Shown here: positions 1-11,120 of the stretch, in pieces | How positions within the stretch are numbered: the stretch's first letter is position 1 | Layout: each line of letters opens with the position of its first letter | Source of the DNA: Laguncularia racemosa | Lineage: Eukaryota > Streptophyta > Magnoliopsida > Myrtales > Combretaceae | Assembly: GCA_037954665.1 (NCBI GenBank) | Contig: JBBMOL010000116.1 | Location: 586,807 to 650,806, forward strand | DNA: 64,000 nt | Direction of reading: 5' to 3' | Notes under the pieces: generated by a model | Told to the model about the DNA's origin: nothing | The model's database searches: none | The model's input: the letters and a program-made list of their open reading frames with translations, nothing else | Made by a program: the position numbers and the translations under genes

Positions 1-256
1 AGGATCAAACTTTCAAGTTGTTAAAATAGAGAATCAACATTTTAGTAAGTAGTTCAAATAGAGAATTCGTTACTGTCTTGTAAACATATTTAATGGTTCA
101 AAAAGAAAATCTGTTACTATTTGTAATTGCACCATAATAGGATCTCCTATTTGAATTATTTTGCGTAATATTGATCATCTATTTGAATTACTTCACAGTT
201 CAATCCTCTATCTAAATTTGATCCCAAATATTAAACCTTTTACTTGTAATTTTCTC
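1..256. repeat. Partial MITE-like repeat, same family as 20554-20742
   Basis: This AT-rich segment carries recurring short phrases such as AAATAGAGAATCAACATT and its approximate inverse (TTGATCATCTATTTGAA). The same phrases occur in the 189-bp inverted-repeat element at 20554-20742. The right edge (TAATTTTCTCA) resembles the terminal inverted repeat of that element. The left end lies outside the window, so the full structure cannot be tested. Confidence 0.35.
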
Positions 257-258
257 AC

Positions 259-304
259 ATGTATGTATGTATGTATGTATGTATGTATGTATGTATGTAT
301 GTAT
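259..304. repeat. (GTAT)n tetranucleotide microsatellite
   Basis: About eleven uninterrupted GTAT units, followed by a degenerate ACATATAT tail to about 340. Long frames crossing it on both strands are Tyr/Val/Cys/Met or Thr/Tyr/Ile/His repeats created by the array and are not genes. Confidence 0.95.
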
Positions 305-1269
305 ACTTACATTGAAACATACATATATACATACATATGTAGGTACATGGGTGTGGAACTTGTAAAAGTTGTCCCTTGAATACAAAATACCCATTCGGTT
401 CTAGTTCTTAGTAGGTAGTTTATCATAAATGATTGACATTCAACTTATCCCTTCATCGATGATTGCAGTTTAATATATATAAGGAATAATGATTGAATAG
501 TTTTAATTATAACAAAATAAAAAAAAGAAAATCTCAAAAAGGCAGAGAATGTTTCGAAGGAAGGAAATAGTTAAAACTTTGAATGTTAGAACTCCAAATA
601 TGAAAAGTAATAAACAAAAGGTCAAGAGAAAAAGTACATTATGTTATGCAACTAATATCTTTATTTAAGTGTGAAGAAATAATGAAAAGTTGTTTGGAAA
701 CAAAATCTGACAAGGATGAAGAATTTTTTTTACTTCATGAAAGAATCAAAAGAATATAAGTTAATGATAAGAATTGGAACTAAGCTAAAATGGATTAGAA
801 TTAGACTTTTGAAGAAAAGAATAAGTCAAAAATGAGTATTTCAAATTTAGAAATAGCAAGACAGTCATTTTCAAGCTCAAGATAAGTTCAGAAATTCCGA
901 AATTTATAAGATCTAAAGATAAAGAATCAAAAGTTCAAGACAGTTAAATATATTTAGGTAATATATTTGATCCATTTCATTAAAGTTGTCTTTAATAGAT
1001 GGGGATTATAAACTTTATCCAATCAAGTCAAAAGCATCCTTATTAAAGGAAAATAGATTATTTACTCAATGATTAGCGAGGTAAGTTTGCAAGTTTGTGA
1101 ATCATTACAAGGAAGTTATCAACATTAAATACACCTAATTATGTTCAAATACTACATATTAAAAAATTACTATAGAAGAATGAAGAAAACATATTTTTAG
1201 ACAAGAATAAAGAATTAAAGTTAACTATTGAAGATCACTATGATCAAGAAAAAGAAGATTATGAATGAC
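305..1269. other. Unassigned AT-rich DNA
   Basis: No gene, LTR end or recognisable repeat was found. The sequence is purine-rich on the plus strand with many short A tracts. Confidence 0.5.
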
Positions 1270-1800
1270 CATTGCATTTGATATATAAATACAAGGCTAA
1301 AGAAGGAACAGGAACACACACACATAGAGATATAGAGAATAACAAGAATATACATAAAAAAGAAAATTGTGAAGCAATTAGTGATTATTTTAATTTACGT
1401 TAAAGCATGAATCCTATAGAGGAAAATATACTTGTTTTTTCCTCACGACTATATACTTCTTTTTTAAGGTGTTTTTTATTTTGGAGAGGTTACTTTTTCA
1501 TTGTAGTTTTATGTGATTAGTTTTAAAAGAAGCTAAGTGAGACAAAGTAGTGAGTGACTGAGCCACGGTTTGGCTAATTGTGTTGTAACCTTCAAAGTTT
1601 TTTATTGATATGGTTGAACAATATTGGTAAAAACAACCGGGTCCTCAGCATGTGGAGGTTGAAAGAGTAGACTAACACATAAAATAGAACTGCTATAAAT
1701 CAATTGTTAGGTCTTCTTAACCTTTACTCTTTACTTTATTTGCAATTTATCTTTTTTTTTTATGTTTTTAATTTCCCTACAATACTTATTCAAAATTGAC
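1270..1800 (+). repeat. Possible Ty1/copia LTR remnant
   Basis: The order of short motifs (GAGCCACGGTTTGGCTAA, GGGTCCTCAGCATGTGGAGG, then a run towards an ATCAATTGTTAGGTCT-like end) resembles the 3' half of plant Ty1/copia LTRs of the Tork/Sirevirus type. This is from memory of such LTRs. No partner LTR, PBS or coding region is attached, so it would be a fragment. Confidence 0.25.
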
Positions 1801-1864
1801 AAATGGCAAACAAAAGGGGAACTTCTCGATGAGTTTGAAAAAGATTTTTGAAATTTTAGGACAA

Positions 1865-2473
1865 TTAATTCAACCCCTCTCTACCAATTGACTAGTTTAA
1901 ATACAGAAAAGCACTAATTGAACCAGCTAGCCAATTTAAACCTCTACCAGCTAACTAGTTTAAATATATATACATATATATATCCTAGTTTGCGATTTCA
2001 AAAAAGAGGACATCACATTTTTCATTCTTTTCTTCTTCCTTTCGACAAGTATTAAGGTTTAAGGTATCTCTAGGTTCGATTTAGCTAGTTTTTAAGTTTT
2101 TACCAGTGGCTTTCAACCCATAGACACATGCGAAACCTCATTCACATGTAAATTGTGCTTGGAACCACTTTGTAAAGGTTCTTTCTTTCTTAATTTGTAC
2201 TTATGTTGTTTTAGATATTGTTTTTCTTAATGTTTCTATTGTTCCTATTGTAGATTATGAATCTATTATGTTGTTGGATTAATACTTAGTGATTGTGTTG
2301 TTTAGTGCTAGCATATTACATGTAGGTTATTGAACTTGTGCTTCACTCATTAAGGAACATAGTTGGATTAGGATTTTGTTATATAATAGTGATTCTAATC
2401 ATTTCCATTCCTATCCAACCTAGATTAGCTATTAACACTATCTAATTCATTTAGCACTTAGCATTTGCAACCA
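1865..2473 (+). repeat. Fragment of the Athila/Tat-like LTR family seen at 14406-20345
   Basis: The segment aligns by eye with 14740-15019 joined to 19656-20022. Shared stretches include CTAGTTTAAAT phrases, TTTCGACAAG/TTTTGACGAG, AAACCTCATTCACA, TGTAAAGGTT and CATTTGCAACCA. The second copy is interrupted by the gypsy element at 15020-19655, so this copy shows the uninterrupted state. Both ends diverge abruptly. It may be a truncated 5' LTR or a separate fragment of the same family. Confidence 0.5.
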
Positions 2474-4064
2474 ATCTAGATTGGGGCAGATTAGATGCTT
2501 TAGTTAGAAAGAGGATTGATTCTAGCAAAAGAGAGCAGCATGTGGGTGAGAAGAAGAAGAAGGGGGTTGATGAGAGGATACCCTAAAGACTTGATCCACC
2601 TTAAAATGCTCAAGAAATCTGACTAAAGACTATAAAACAAGTGCTTGACGGGAGGCAACATGGTCCACATTTCTTTCTTTTACTATCAGATTTTTGTTTC
2701 TTTTTGTTAGTTTATTTTGTTTTAGTCATTTAGAGGAAATTGCTAGCTTTTGGCACTTTTTATCTTTGCAAGTGTCAATGTACATAGCTAAGGATGAAAA
2801 GAATTGACTGATTAAAATGGCTCTATGAACAAGAAAGCTCCACGGGAGTTTGGAAGAGGCACACCACATAAACACTAAGAGAGTAAAATTTTAACTCTTT
2901 TAATCTAGTTACTTATAAGCTTTAAGAGATGATGAAGAAAATATAGATGATTGATTTGGGATGGAAGTACATATTTGTTGTAGTTGGTGGAGTTTGTGTA
3001 TTGTGTTGAGCTCTATGCTAAACTGAAGAAGTGTTGTGCATGTGTTGGCCATTTTTTGTTGGTTAAATATAGATATCCAAGCATGCATAAGTTTTTCTCA
3101 AAACTCCCAATTTCCACCTAGATTCTTGCAATTCTTTTCATACATACTTATTGGTGCCATTTTCTTTTACACCACTATGTATATTATTTGTAGTGTATCA
3201 ATTTTTTAGAAGAAGTTTACATTTTTATACATGTAGTGATTATACGAACATAGATTTCCATATATTTTCTTTTGATCATGGAATGAACTATCTTCATTTC
3301 CTTATAATTAATTTGCAAAATATGCACTTTGTTTGGTTACATGGTGTTTAGGTTTTGTTTGTAAAATCAAGATCTAGGATGTCTTTCCTTAATGTTAGTC
3401 ACCTGCATTTATGTTATTAAGTAGTATGTATACGTTTTCTCATAAGTTCCTATGGTCTTATAATCTCTAGTGAATCTTCATAAAGTGTTGTTATTGTTTG
3501 AATGTTTTCCCAAATAAAAATATGTGAAAATAATTAAGTTAAGGGTAATCTCAATAAACTTTTCAAAAGAAAAGCATAAACAAAAGAGAGTAAAGGGGGA
3601 AACCTAAAATGCCATGAAGGCACAATTCTATGAATGATGAATTCATATACATGTAAGTTCCTAGTGACCATCATGTGAAAAAAAAAAAGTAAGGAATAAA
3701 TAGATCCTATGAATAAAAAGTTCAACATATATGTGCAAAAATAAAGCAAAAAAGCAAAAAAAAAATGAAAAATTTAGGAAATTGAAGTAGAATGATGACA
3801 GATTGCTTTGCACTATTCACTTCAAATTATGGCACTTATGGAATGAAAGAGGAGGGTATACACATTAGTTTAGTGGCTTAAGTGATTGTGACATAATTTT
3901 CACTAATTGATTGTCATAAACTTAACTTAAACACCCCAATTAAACCTTTCCAAGCATAGATTAGCAAGATAATTACATTGTTAATGATTTGTGTACATTC
4001 ACTTAACCTTGTATAGGAAATATGAGCAATATCACTTCAATTATGCTTCCATGACATGTAAACT
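2474..4064 (+). other. Unassigned, possibly degraded Athila/Tat-like internal region
   Basis: No open coding region is recognisable. A TTGACGGGAGGCAACA motif at 2645-2660 resembles the non-coding stretch after pol in plant Athila/Tat elements. The segment lies between an LTR-like fragment (1865-2473) and a PPT-plus-LTR-like junction (14394-14406). This fits an internal region interrupted by the 10-kb element at 4065. The family assignment is inference. Confidence 0.3.
4060..4064. repeat. Target site duplication, left copy (AAACT)
   Basis: The five bases AAACT directly precede the left LTR at 4065 and are repeated exactly at 14250-14254 after the right LTR. Confidence 0.9.
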
Positions 4065-4897
4065 TGATAGGATCTAATTCCTACAAGACAAGTCACCAGA
4101 GCCCGAGCCAAAGGTTTGCAAAATCTAGCTATGAGGATCCTCCATGAACAACTAAACCTTGAGGATGTTGATTTAGTATCTACTTTTGTATTACATAATT
4201 GTTGTGCATTCCAGTAGATACATTTATCGGTTTTACAAGATGGTGAATAAAACATGCTAATGATCAATTGGGAACATTCTTGGACTCACATCCAATGGTC
4301 CACAATGTGTTTACTTGAATTGAAGAACTAGCCACTTGAAGACCATTTTTGTATTTATAATTAGTCCTTTGGAAAACCAGCCACTTAATGGCATCTTTCT
4401 AATTTTTAGTACATTTTTACCCTAATTAGAGTAAGTATAAATATTTGTTAACTAGGGTCTTTAGGGAGCTTTTTGATATTTTTGAGAAAAACATACACTT
4501 TGGTCGTGAGGGTTCATCCTTTACAATCAAAGATCTCTTATCAATTTCTTTGTGAAATTGTGGCGAGAATCAACAAGAGTAGATTATGAGTCATATCTAT
4601 CTTACTTTTGTTGTTTAGCAAATTGTGTTTAGTGAGTAATATCTAGATACAATTTGTGGTTACTTGTTCATTTACATGAATTAGGATTGTATTTTTCTAA
4701 TTTGATTATTTCAATTTGAAATTGAATCCTAGTTCAATTGTGTGTTCTTCCATTGAAGATCACATACTTGTTTGTTCTTACATCCATTTGGTATTTGCCT
4801 ATTTGGAATCAAGTTCATCGCGCCATTTTGAGTACTAATTGTGTAATTGATTCTTCAATTGTATTGTGTGCTTGTATTCGGGAATCAAAGCACATCA
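4065..4897 (+). repeat. 5' LTR of the 10.2-kb gypsy element
   Basis: 833 bp, beginning TGATAGGATCTAATTCC and ending GGAATCAAAGCACATCA. It is highly similar to 13416-14249. The first ~90 bp can be read in the integrase frame, as in the 3' copy. It contains a TATAAATA box at 4436. Confidence 0.92.
4436..4443 (+). promoter_or_regulatory. LTR TATA box (TATAAATA)
   Basis: TATAAATA in a conserved AAGTATAAATA context. It is present at the same position in the 3' LTR (13788-13795) and in a similar context in the nested element's LTRs. It is the likely core promoter of the element. Confidence 0.6.
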
Positions 4898-4902
4898 TAA
4901 TT

Positions 4903-4914
4903 TGGTATCAAAGC
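4903..4914 (+). other. Primer binding site for initiator tRNA-Met
   Basis: TGGTATCAAAGC starts 5 bases after the 5' LTR end. It differs by one G-to-A change from TGGTATCAGAGC, the complement of the 3' end of plant initiator tRNA-Met. Confidence 0.85.
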
Positions 4915-5911
4915 ACGGTTTTGAGAAGGGGAATTGCGTGAACTTCATTTGACATTTAGGGTTCTTGAACTTGATTGCTTGATCCGAATTGTTGAAGTGA
5001 ATTTGTAGTAGTTGATTGTGGTTTTGTTGCATTATAATTGTTGCTGTTGAAGTGGATGTCGAGTACTTGTAGTAGCCTTTGTCTTCTTGAACTTTCCGTA
5101 AGGGAAGTAGATGTGTTTCCTTTATGCTTGTTTAGAGTTACATTCATTGAGATAAATAAGAGTGAATTGCTTATTTGTATTTTCGGAAATTGAGGAGTGT
5201 CATTTGCAATTTTCAAATTTGCCTTGCATGGAGATTAGGGAAATTATTTGAAATTCAAACACATTCATTAAGTTTGAAGAAGTTATTGTGTAGTATTAAT
5301 TTAATGTTATTTGAATTTTGAATTGCTTCTTACCATTTGTGAAGGAGTTGCATTAAGAGTAGTATTTGAATTTGTTGAGTTGTGATTGTATAGTGAAGTG
5401 AGTGTTTTGTAGATTGAAGAAGTGTTGCACGTTAAGTGAAAGTGGAGTTGTGCTTAAAGCTTGCACCGTGATTGAAGTGTGTGTGTAGCGAAGTGAGTTG
5501 TGTTGTGAAGGGTGTTGCAATGTGTTGTGAGTTTATGTTGTAAAGGGTATTACAACGTGTTGTGTTGTATGTGTTGTGGTGAAAAGGGTGCTACACGTGG
5601 AAGTGGAAGTATGTGTATGTGTCGTGATTAAAAAGGGAGTTATAGTAGTTAAAATTTGAATTTCAAAAGCAAGCATTAAAGTGTGGGAGTTATTATGTAT
5701 TGATGCTTGAACACTTGCTTAGTTGAGTTCATTAACCTACTATTTGGAAGAGTGTTTAATTATTGCTTCAACTTGTTGTTGCCATAATTGAATTGTGGGA
5801 GAGTATGTTGCATTGGTTGTCTATTGCACCGTGGGTGTAAAAGTGTGTGTTGTCGTGGTGTATGTGGTAAAGTAAAGTGTATTGTTAGTTTGTTGAAGTT
5901 AGTAAGCCACA
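4915..5911 (+). repeat. GT-rich leader in place of gag
   Basis: About 1 kb between the PBS and the protease start with no gag features: no CCHC zinc knuckle and no gag core domain. From about 5390 it becomes strongly G/T-rich, with phrases such as GTGTTGTGAAGGGTGTTGCA recurring irregularly. The nested element at 8228-12417 has a very similar leader at 9830-10110. This suggests one derived lineage that replaced gag before these copies inserted. Confidence 0.65.
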
Positions 5912-6640
5912 ATGTCAAGTGATTTGCATTTTTCTACTAATGTATTGCATCAGGCTTTGACTTCTTTTACAACTACTAATGATAAGCAAAGAGAAAACTT
6001 ATTTCACACTTCTTGTAGGGTATAAGATAATTTGTGTGTCATTATTATTGATGGTGGTAGTTATACTAATGTTGTGGCTTCCTCATTAGTATCGAAATTG
6101 AAACTTATAACTACCCCGCATCCAAAACACTATAAATTACATTGGCTAAGTGAGCAAGGGAGTCTCCATGTAACCTAGAGAGCTAGGGTACCATTCAATA
6201 TAGGGGATAAATATCATGAAAAAATTGAATGTGATATTCTTCCTATGTGTGTATCCCATATATTGCTTGGCAGGGCTTGGTTGTATGATAGGAGGGTTTT
6301 ACATGATGGCTTTAGAAATACATACGTATTCCAAAAAGAGGGCAAACGTATCATCCTGAACCCAATGTCACCTTCTAAGGTCCAAGAGGTTCAACAACAG
6401 ATCAGTAGACCATCAAAGATCAAAGCGGTTCCAATACAAGCTAAGAAATCCGGGAGGAAAAAGGTCTTATTGATGGGATAGAGTGAGTTGGAGGAGGCCA
6501 TAATAGATGAGAGCCCAGTATACTTGTTGCAGATGAGATATGCCCTAAGGATGGAGGGGCGTCAGCATCTACCCCTTGTAGTATCTCAAGTATTGGATGA
6601 GTATAATGACCTTTTTACTGATGATTTGCTATAGGGTTTA
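5912..6640 (+). pseudogene. gypsy aspartic protease and PR-RT linker, broken
   Basis: The frame starts at an ATG at 5912 (MSS...), with the same start context as the intact protease frame at 10317. The retropepsin signature IIIDGGS is visible with DGG as the catalytic-loop triad. The downstream (S)HILLGR(P/A)W motif lies around 6251-6283, with Ala in place of the usual Pro. It cleaves the polyprotein in autonomous relatives. In-frame stops occur near 6027, near 6175 and at 6479, and a further one lies near 6634 just before the RT domain. The upstream gag that normally precedes protease is missing. No independent function is expected. Confidence 0.8.
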
Positions 6641-8115
6641 CCACCTTTAAGAGGAATAGAGCATGCCATCGACTTCTTTCTTGGGTCAGTTTTGCCAAAT
6701 CGACCTGCGTATCGCATGAATCCTGAAGAGGCTAAAGAATTAAAACATCAGGTGGATGAGCTAATCAAACGGGGTTTTGTTAGGGAGAGTCTCAATCCTT
6801 ATGCTATTCCAGCCCTTCTTGTCCCTAAGAAGAATGGTACTTAGAGAATGTGCATTGATAGCCAAGCCACCAATAAAATTACCATCAAATATAGGTATCT
6901 TATTCCTAGACTTGAAGATATGTTAGATGAATTGTAGGTGCACGGGTGTTCTCCAAGGTGGATCTTAAAAGCGGATATCATCAAATTCGAATGAGAGAAG
7001 GAGACGAGTGGAAGACCGCTTTTAAAACATGCTATGGACTATACGAATGGATGGTTATGCCATTTGGTTTAAGTAATTCTCCTAGCACATTTATGAGGTT
7101 AATTAATCATGTAATGAAGGAGTTTCTAGGTAAATTTGTTATTGTTTATTTTGATGATATTCTAATATATAGCAAAAGCTTAGAAAATCATGTAGAGCAT
7201 CTTCAGGCAGTATTTTCAGTCTTAAGGACGCAGCAATTGTTTGCAAATCTCTAGAAGTGTTCCTTCTACCAAACTGAGGTAACATTTTTAGGATTTATTG
7301 TGTCTGGTTTTAGTGTCAAGGTTGATGAGGAGAAAGTGGGGGCTATTAGAGAATGGCCAACACCAAACTTAGTCACGGAGATAAGGAGTTTCCACGGACT
7401 AACTTCATTTTATAAGCGCTTTGTCTATAATTTTAGTAGCATTGTCAGTCTATTAACTGAACTGACTAAGAAAAATGTTCCTTTCATTTGGGGTGAGAAG
7501 GCCCAAAAGAGTTTTGAAGAGGTAAAGGAAAAACTTAGTAGTGCTCCAATATTGGCTTTACCCGATTTCGATAAAGTTTTTAAGTTAGAATGTGATGCTT
7601 CTGGGATAAGAATTGGTGTTGTGTTGATGCAGGATAAGAGGCCTATTGCCTACTTTAGTGAAAAGTTGAGTGGTGCAACTTTGAATTACTCCATATATGA
7701 TAAGAAATTCTATTCCTTAGTGAGGGCTTTGATGACATGGCAACGTTATCTCCTTCCAAGAGAATTCATCATCTACACCGATCATGAGTCACTAAAACAT
7801 TTTAGGGGTCAACAAAATCTGTCTAAATGCCAAGCCAAATGGATAGAGTTTCTGGAGAGTTTTGCATATGTGATTAAGTACAAGAAGGGTAACCAGAATA
7901 TGGTAGCTAACACTTTTTCATGCAGGTATGTACTTATCACTTCTCTTCAATCGACACTACTTGGTTTTAAATTGCTAAAGGAACAATATATGCATGATGA
8001 TTATCTGAAAGCTATTATTGAGAAATGTTCTGAGGGGAAGATGATTGAGGGGTATTACATGATTGAGGGATTTTTGTATAAAGCTGGAAAATTATGTATA
8101 CCTTATGGTTTGTAA
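6641..8115 (+). pseudogene. gypsy reverse transcriptase and RNase H, broken
   Basis: RT copies RNA into DNA and RNase H removes the RNA template. Fingers and palm motifs are readable, including VPKK and SGYHQIRM. The MPFGL box and the active site YFDDILIY, near 7150, are also present. RNase H follows at about 7580-7925 with ECDASG, TDHESL and a VAN-type terminal motif. Breaks seen are a stop near 6844, a frame change near 6935-6945, and stops at 7252-7254 and 8113-8115. Two RNase H catalytic acids are changed: Glu to Lys in the YDKE motif (YDKK here) and the last Asp to Asn (MVANTFS). Both fit G-to-A changes. The enzyme is clearly dead. Confidence 0.88.
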
Positions 8116-8227
8116 GGGAATTATTGGTGAGGAAAGAAAATGCAAGAGGATTATCTAGTCAATTTGGTGAGAAGAGAACCCTAGCTATGTTAAAAGAAAA
8201 TTTTTATCAGAAGGGTATGATAAGGAT
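8094..8227 (+). pseudogene. Integrase N-terminal zinc-finger part, left of the nested insertion
   Basis: The reading frame shifts relative to RNase H and encodes RELLVRKE, FGEKRTLAML and NFYQKG. This is the start of the HHCC-type integrase N-terminal domain of gypsy elements. It stops at 8227, where the nested element's LTR begins, and resumes at 12418. Confidence 0.75.
8223..8227. repeat. TSD of nested element, left copy (AGGAT)
   Basis: AGGAT precedes the LTR at 8228. GGGAT follows the right LTR at 12418-12422. Four of five bases match. Confidence 0.7.
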
Positions 8228-9269
8228 TGATAGGAATAAAATCCGACAAGACCTATCATTAGTGCAAAAACTAAAGGATTTCAAATCTTGGCGTTGAGGG
8301 TCCATTTTGAGCAGATAGACCCCAGAATTATTTATATATTAACCGCATTTTCTATTATTCTTGTATCATGTTTTCCAACAGGCACAATTATCATATTTTA
8401 TAGGGCAATGGACAAACTCCCTCAACTCAACTCGTAGGTTATCCATGGACCGACCTGAACCGGCGATGAGCTGGGCCGATGGATCCTATAGAAGACCGGC
8501 ATCATGAAGACCATTTATTTTATATATTTCTTCTTTTATGAACTATTTTAGTTGTATTTTGGTTTTGGGACACTTTTATTTCCTTGTAATTTTCATTTAG
8601 GATTAGCCACCTTAAAAGTGGCAAACTTGTAATTTTGAGAACTTTTTAACCCTAGGAGTAGAAAGTATAAATACTTGCTTAAGAGAGGGTTTGAGGAGGC
8701 TTATCGTTTTGCAGATTAAACACCTCCTTTCATGTCAGAATTAGGGTTCATACTTTGGTTCCAAACTCTTATCAATTTCAATACCAAGAGTTGAAATTAT
8801 GGCGAGTGCAACATCTTGAAATTGTGAGTTATATCAATTTCATTTCGTTGTGATTTCTTTTCTTCTCTAGTGTGTCATATCTAGGGTTGATTTGAGATAG
8901 TTCTTGGTCAGAATTACTTGTTGCATTCACGAATTCTTATGCTTATTTGAAGGAATTATCAAATTGATCCGATTCTTCTTGAGGATTTCCCTTGATAACG
9001 TGTTCTTCAATATTGGAAAAAGGATTATTTTGTTTCGGTTTCTCCTTGTCAAATTAAGGTTTTATTTGCGTGGATTACATGAAATTGGAGTGTTTTTAGA
9101 AGGCATTTTCATTGTGGTATTCTGATTATATCATTGGTTGTTTGAATTTCATCATTTCATCATTAGTGTTCATTTGAAAAGTGCCATTTTTGGATCCGAT
9201 TTTGCCTTGACTTGAGATTGCTGTTCTTAAGTCTTTTGGATGTGCTTTTAAGTGTGTTTAGGCACATCA
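8228..9269 (+). repeat. 5' LTR of nested element
   Basis: Begins TGATAGGAATAAAATCC and ends TTTAGGCACATCA. It is nearly identical to 11379-12417. It contains a TATAAATA box and a GGACCGACCTGAACCGGCGA GC-rich patch near 8449. The first 70 bases are readable as a pol tail (RQDLSLVQKLKDFKSW). Confidence 0.93.
8666..8673 (+). promoter_or_regulatory. LTR TATA box (TATAAATA)
   Basis: The same TATAAATACTTG context occurs at 11817-11824 in the 3' LTR and at 13788 in the outer element, marking the probable transcription start region. Confidence 0.6.
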
Positions 9270-9275
9270 TCTTTT

Positions 9276-9287
9276 TGGTATCAGAGC
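9276..9287 (+). other. Primer binding site for initiator tRNA-Met
   Basis: TGGTATCAGAGC, 6 bases after the 5' LTR. It matches the initiator tRNA-Met complement exactly. Confidence 0.9.
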
Positions 9288-10316
9288 ACATGTTGAGAGA
9301 AGGGATTGGTTGTATTTGATTTCGTGGAGTTAATCATCAATTAGGGTGACTTAGTGAAAACCGCAAATTGTGTTGTTGTTGTGGTTTTGAGATTACGAAA
9401 TTACCTTGGATTGGAATTTAATTTGCTGATTGTTGGAGTTGGATTGGGAAGGTTGTTGTATCATCTTGTGATTAATAATTTTCGTGGAAGGAAGGAAGAA
9501 TAGAAGTGTTGTTAATTCAACAATTGTTTGAGCTTAGAAAAATTACCTTGTTCTTGCCGTGACTAGTTGTAGTGTGAGAGAGGTTGTGAAGTTTGTTGTT
9601 GTGATTTCCATTGTGTAATTCTGAATTGGAGAAGTGCAATTTCCAGATTTGAGGTATGAGTTAAGGAAGCAATTTGAATTTCAAAACACACATTAAGTCA
9701 TTGTTTAATTGTGTGTTCATTTGAATTTGAAAGTGGCTCCTTACCATTTGTGGAACATTGCAATTAATGATCTCATTTTGAATTTGAACTTAAGCTGCCT
9801 TTTGTTGTGAGTTACGGTTTGAAACTTGTATAGAAGTGAAGAAATTACAAGTGTGGAAGAGTGTGTGTGTGTGCTGCAACGTGTATAAAAGGTATATGTG
9901 TGTGGAGTTGTGTTTTTGTAAAATTAGTGAAGGGTATGTATGTGTGGCGTTATGTGTGTATGTTAATTGAAGGTGTTGTAATGTGGTGAATTGTGTTGTG
10001 GTGAGGTGAGTGCAACGTGATTAGGTGTGTGTGGTGGTGTAAATTTGTGGAGTTTTGTGTAGCGCAAGGTGCTGCACATTAAGACTCATTGTGGGTGTAA
10101 AACTTTAGCGAAAAAGGAAAGTGAGTAATAGAATTTGAAATTCAAACAACTCATTAAATGTGTGAAAGTAATTGAACTAGTTACTTAAACACTTGTTGTT
10201 GAATTTAATTCGATCTACTTGTAAGTAGTTGAGTGTACTTCATTTGTGGTTTGGTTGTGTACTTGAACCTTGGAAGTGTGAAGATAATTATTGTATTGTT
10301 GGATTTTAGTACAATC
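9288..10316 (+). repeat. GT-rich leader of nested element
   Basis: About 1 kb without gag coding. It becomes strongly G/T-rich at about 9830-10110, with GTGTGTGTGTGTG and GTGTTGTGGTGAGGTGAG-like runs. It parallels the leader at 4915-5911 of the surrounding element. Confidence 0.65.
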
Positions 10317-10937
10317 ATGTCTAGTGAAATGTTTCATTATGCTAACATATTGCATCGGGACATGACTTCTTTTCAAACCATTGATGAGGGACAAAGAGAA
10401 AACTTATTCCATACTTCTTGTAAGGTACAAGGAAACTTGTGCGCAATTATTATTGATGGCGGTAGTTGTACTAATGTTGTAGCTACATCATTAGTATCGA
10501 AGTTGAAACTTGCAACTATCCCACATCTGAAACCCTATACATTACATTGGTTGAATGATCAAGATGGTCTTTGTGTAACCCAAAGGGCTAGGGTACCCTT
10601 CAGTATAGGGGACAAGTACTATGATGAGCTTGAATGTGATATTCTTCCTCTTTGTGCATCCCATATATTACTTGGTAGACCATGGTTGTATGATAGGATG
10701 GTATTACATGATGGGTATAGAAATACTTATATGTTTAAAAAGGATGGTAAACGTATAGTATTGAACCCTGTGTCACCATCAGAGGTCCAGGAGATGCAAA
10801 GACAGATAAAAAAACCATCACAGAATCTTGAGGATCATAGCCACATGATCAAACCTTCAGAGGACCAAATAGTGCAAACACAGGTATGCAACCTTCAAAG
10901 GTTCTTGAGGGCTCTAGTGACACGAGCCAACCCTTAG
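10317..10937 (+). CDS. Stand-alone retropepsin-like protease ORF
   Basis: A 206-residue open frame starting at the ATG at 10317, chosen because the same MSS start context occurs at 5912. An in-frame ATG further upstream at 10233 is in leader sequence. The protease signature IIIDGGS has its catalytic Asp at residue 47. The second conserved block ILLGRPW is at residues 117-123. It is the only intact coding frame in the element and normally acts as part of a gag-pol polyprotein. It runs into a repeat region where the natural frame shifts near 10885, so the last ~15 residues are off-frame. It has no gag partner in cis, so expression or function is unproven. Confidence 0.65.
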   Translation: MSSEMFHYANILHRDMTSFQTIDEGQRENLFHTSCKVQGNLCAIIIDGGSCTNVVATSLVSKLKLATIPHLKPYTLHWLNDQDGLCVTQRARVPFSIGDKYYDELECDILPLCASHILLGRPWLYDRMVLHDGYRNTYMFKKDGKRIVLNPVSPSEVQEMQRQIKKPSQNLEDHSHMIKPSEDQIVQTQVCNLQRFLRALVTRANP

Positions 10938-11120
10938 AGCATAAAATTTTTCAAACACCGATGTGCCAACCTTCAGAGGATCCTGATGGTCATAGTCAGA
11001 CGAGCAGACCACCAGAGAGCCAGACTGTTCAGAGACAGTTATGTTCACTTTCAGAGGTTTTAGAGGGTAATGAGCAGTTGGGCTAACCATTAGAAGACCA
11101 TGAAGATCAGCGACATACAG
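10805..11120 (+). repeat. Coding tandem repeat, about 78-bp units (26 residues)
   Basis: About four degenerate units, each with CCTTCAGAGG-type starts. They read as QPS(E/K)xxxG(S/H)SxTSxPxE phrases of about 26 residues, rich in Pro, Ser, Glu and Gln. One unit is in the frame of the protease ORF. The next units are in a different frame from 10886 and stop near 11084. The region lies where the protease-RT linker would be and is not present in the surrounding element. Confidence 0.65.

Noticed and set aside
161..394. Overlapping 60-72-residue frames on both strands
   Set aside because: Both are translations of the GTAT microsatellite and its tail.
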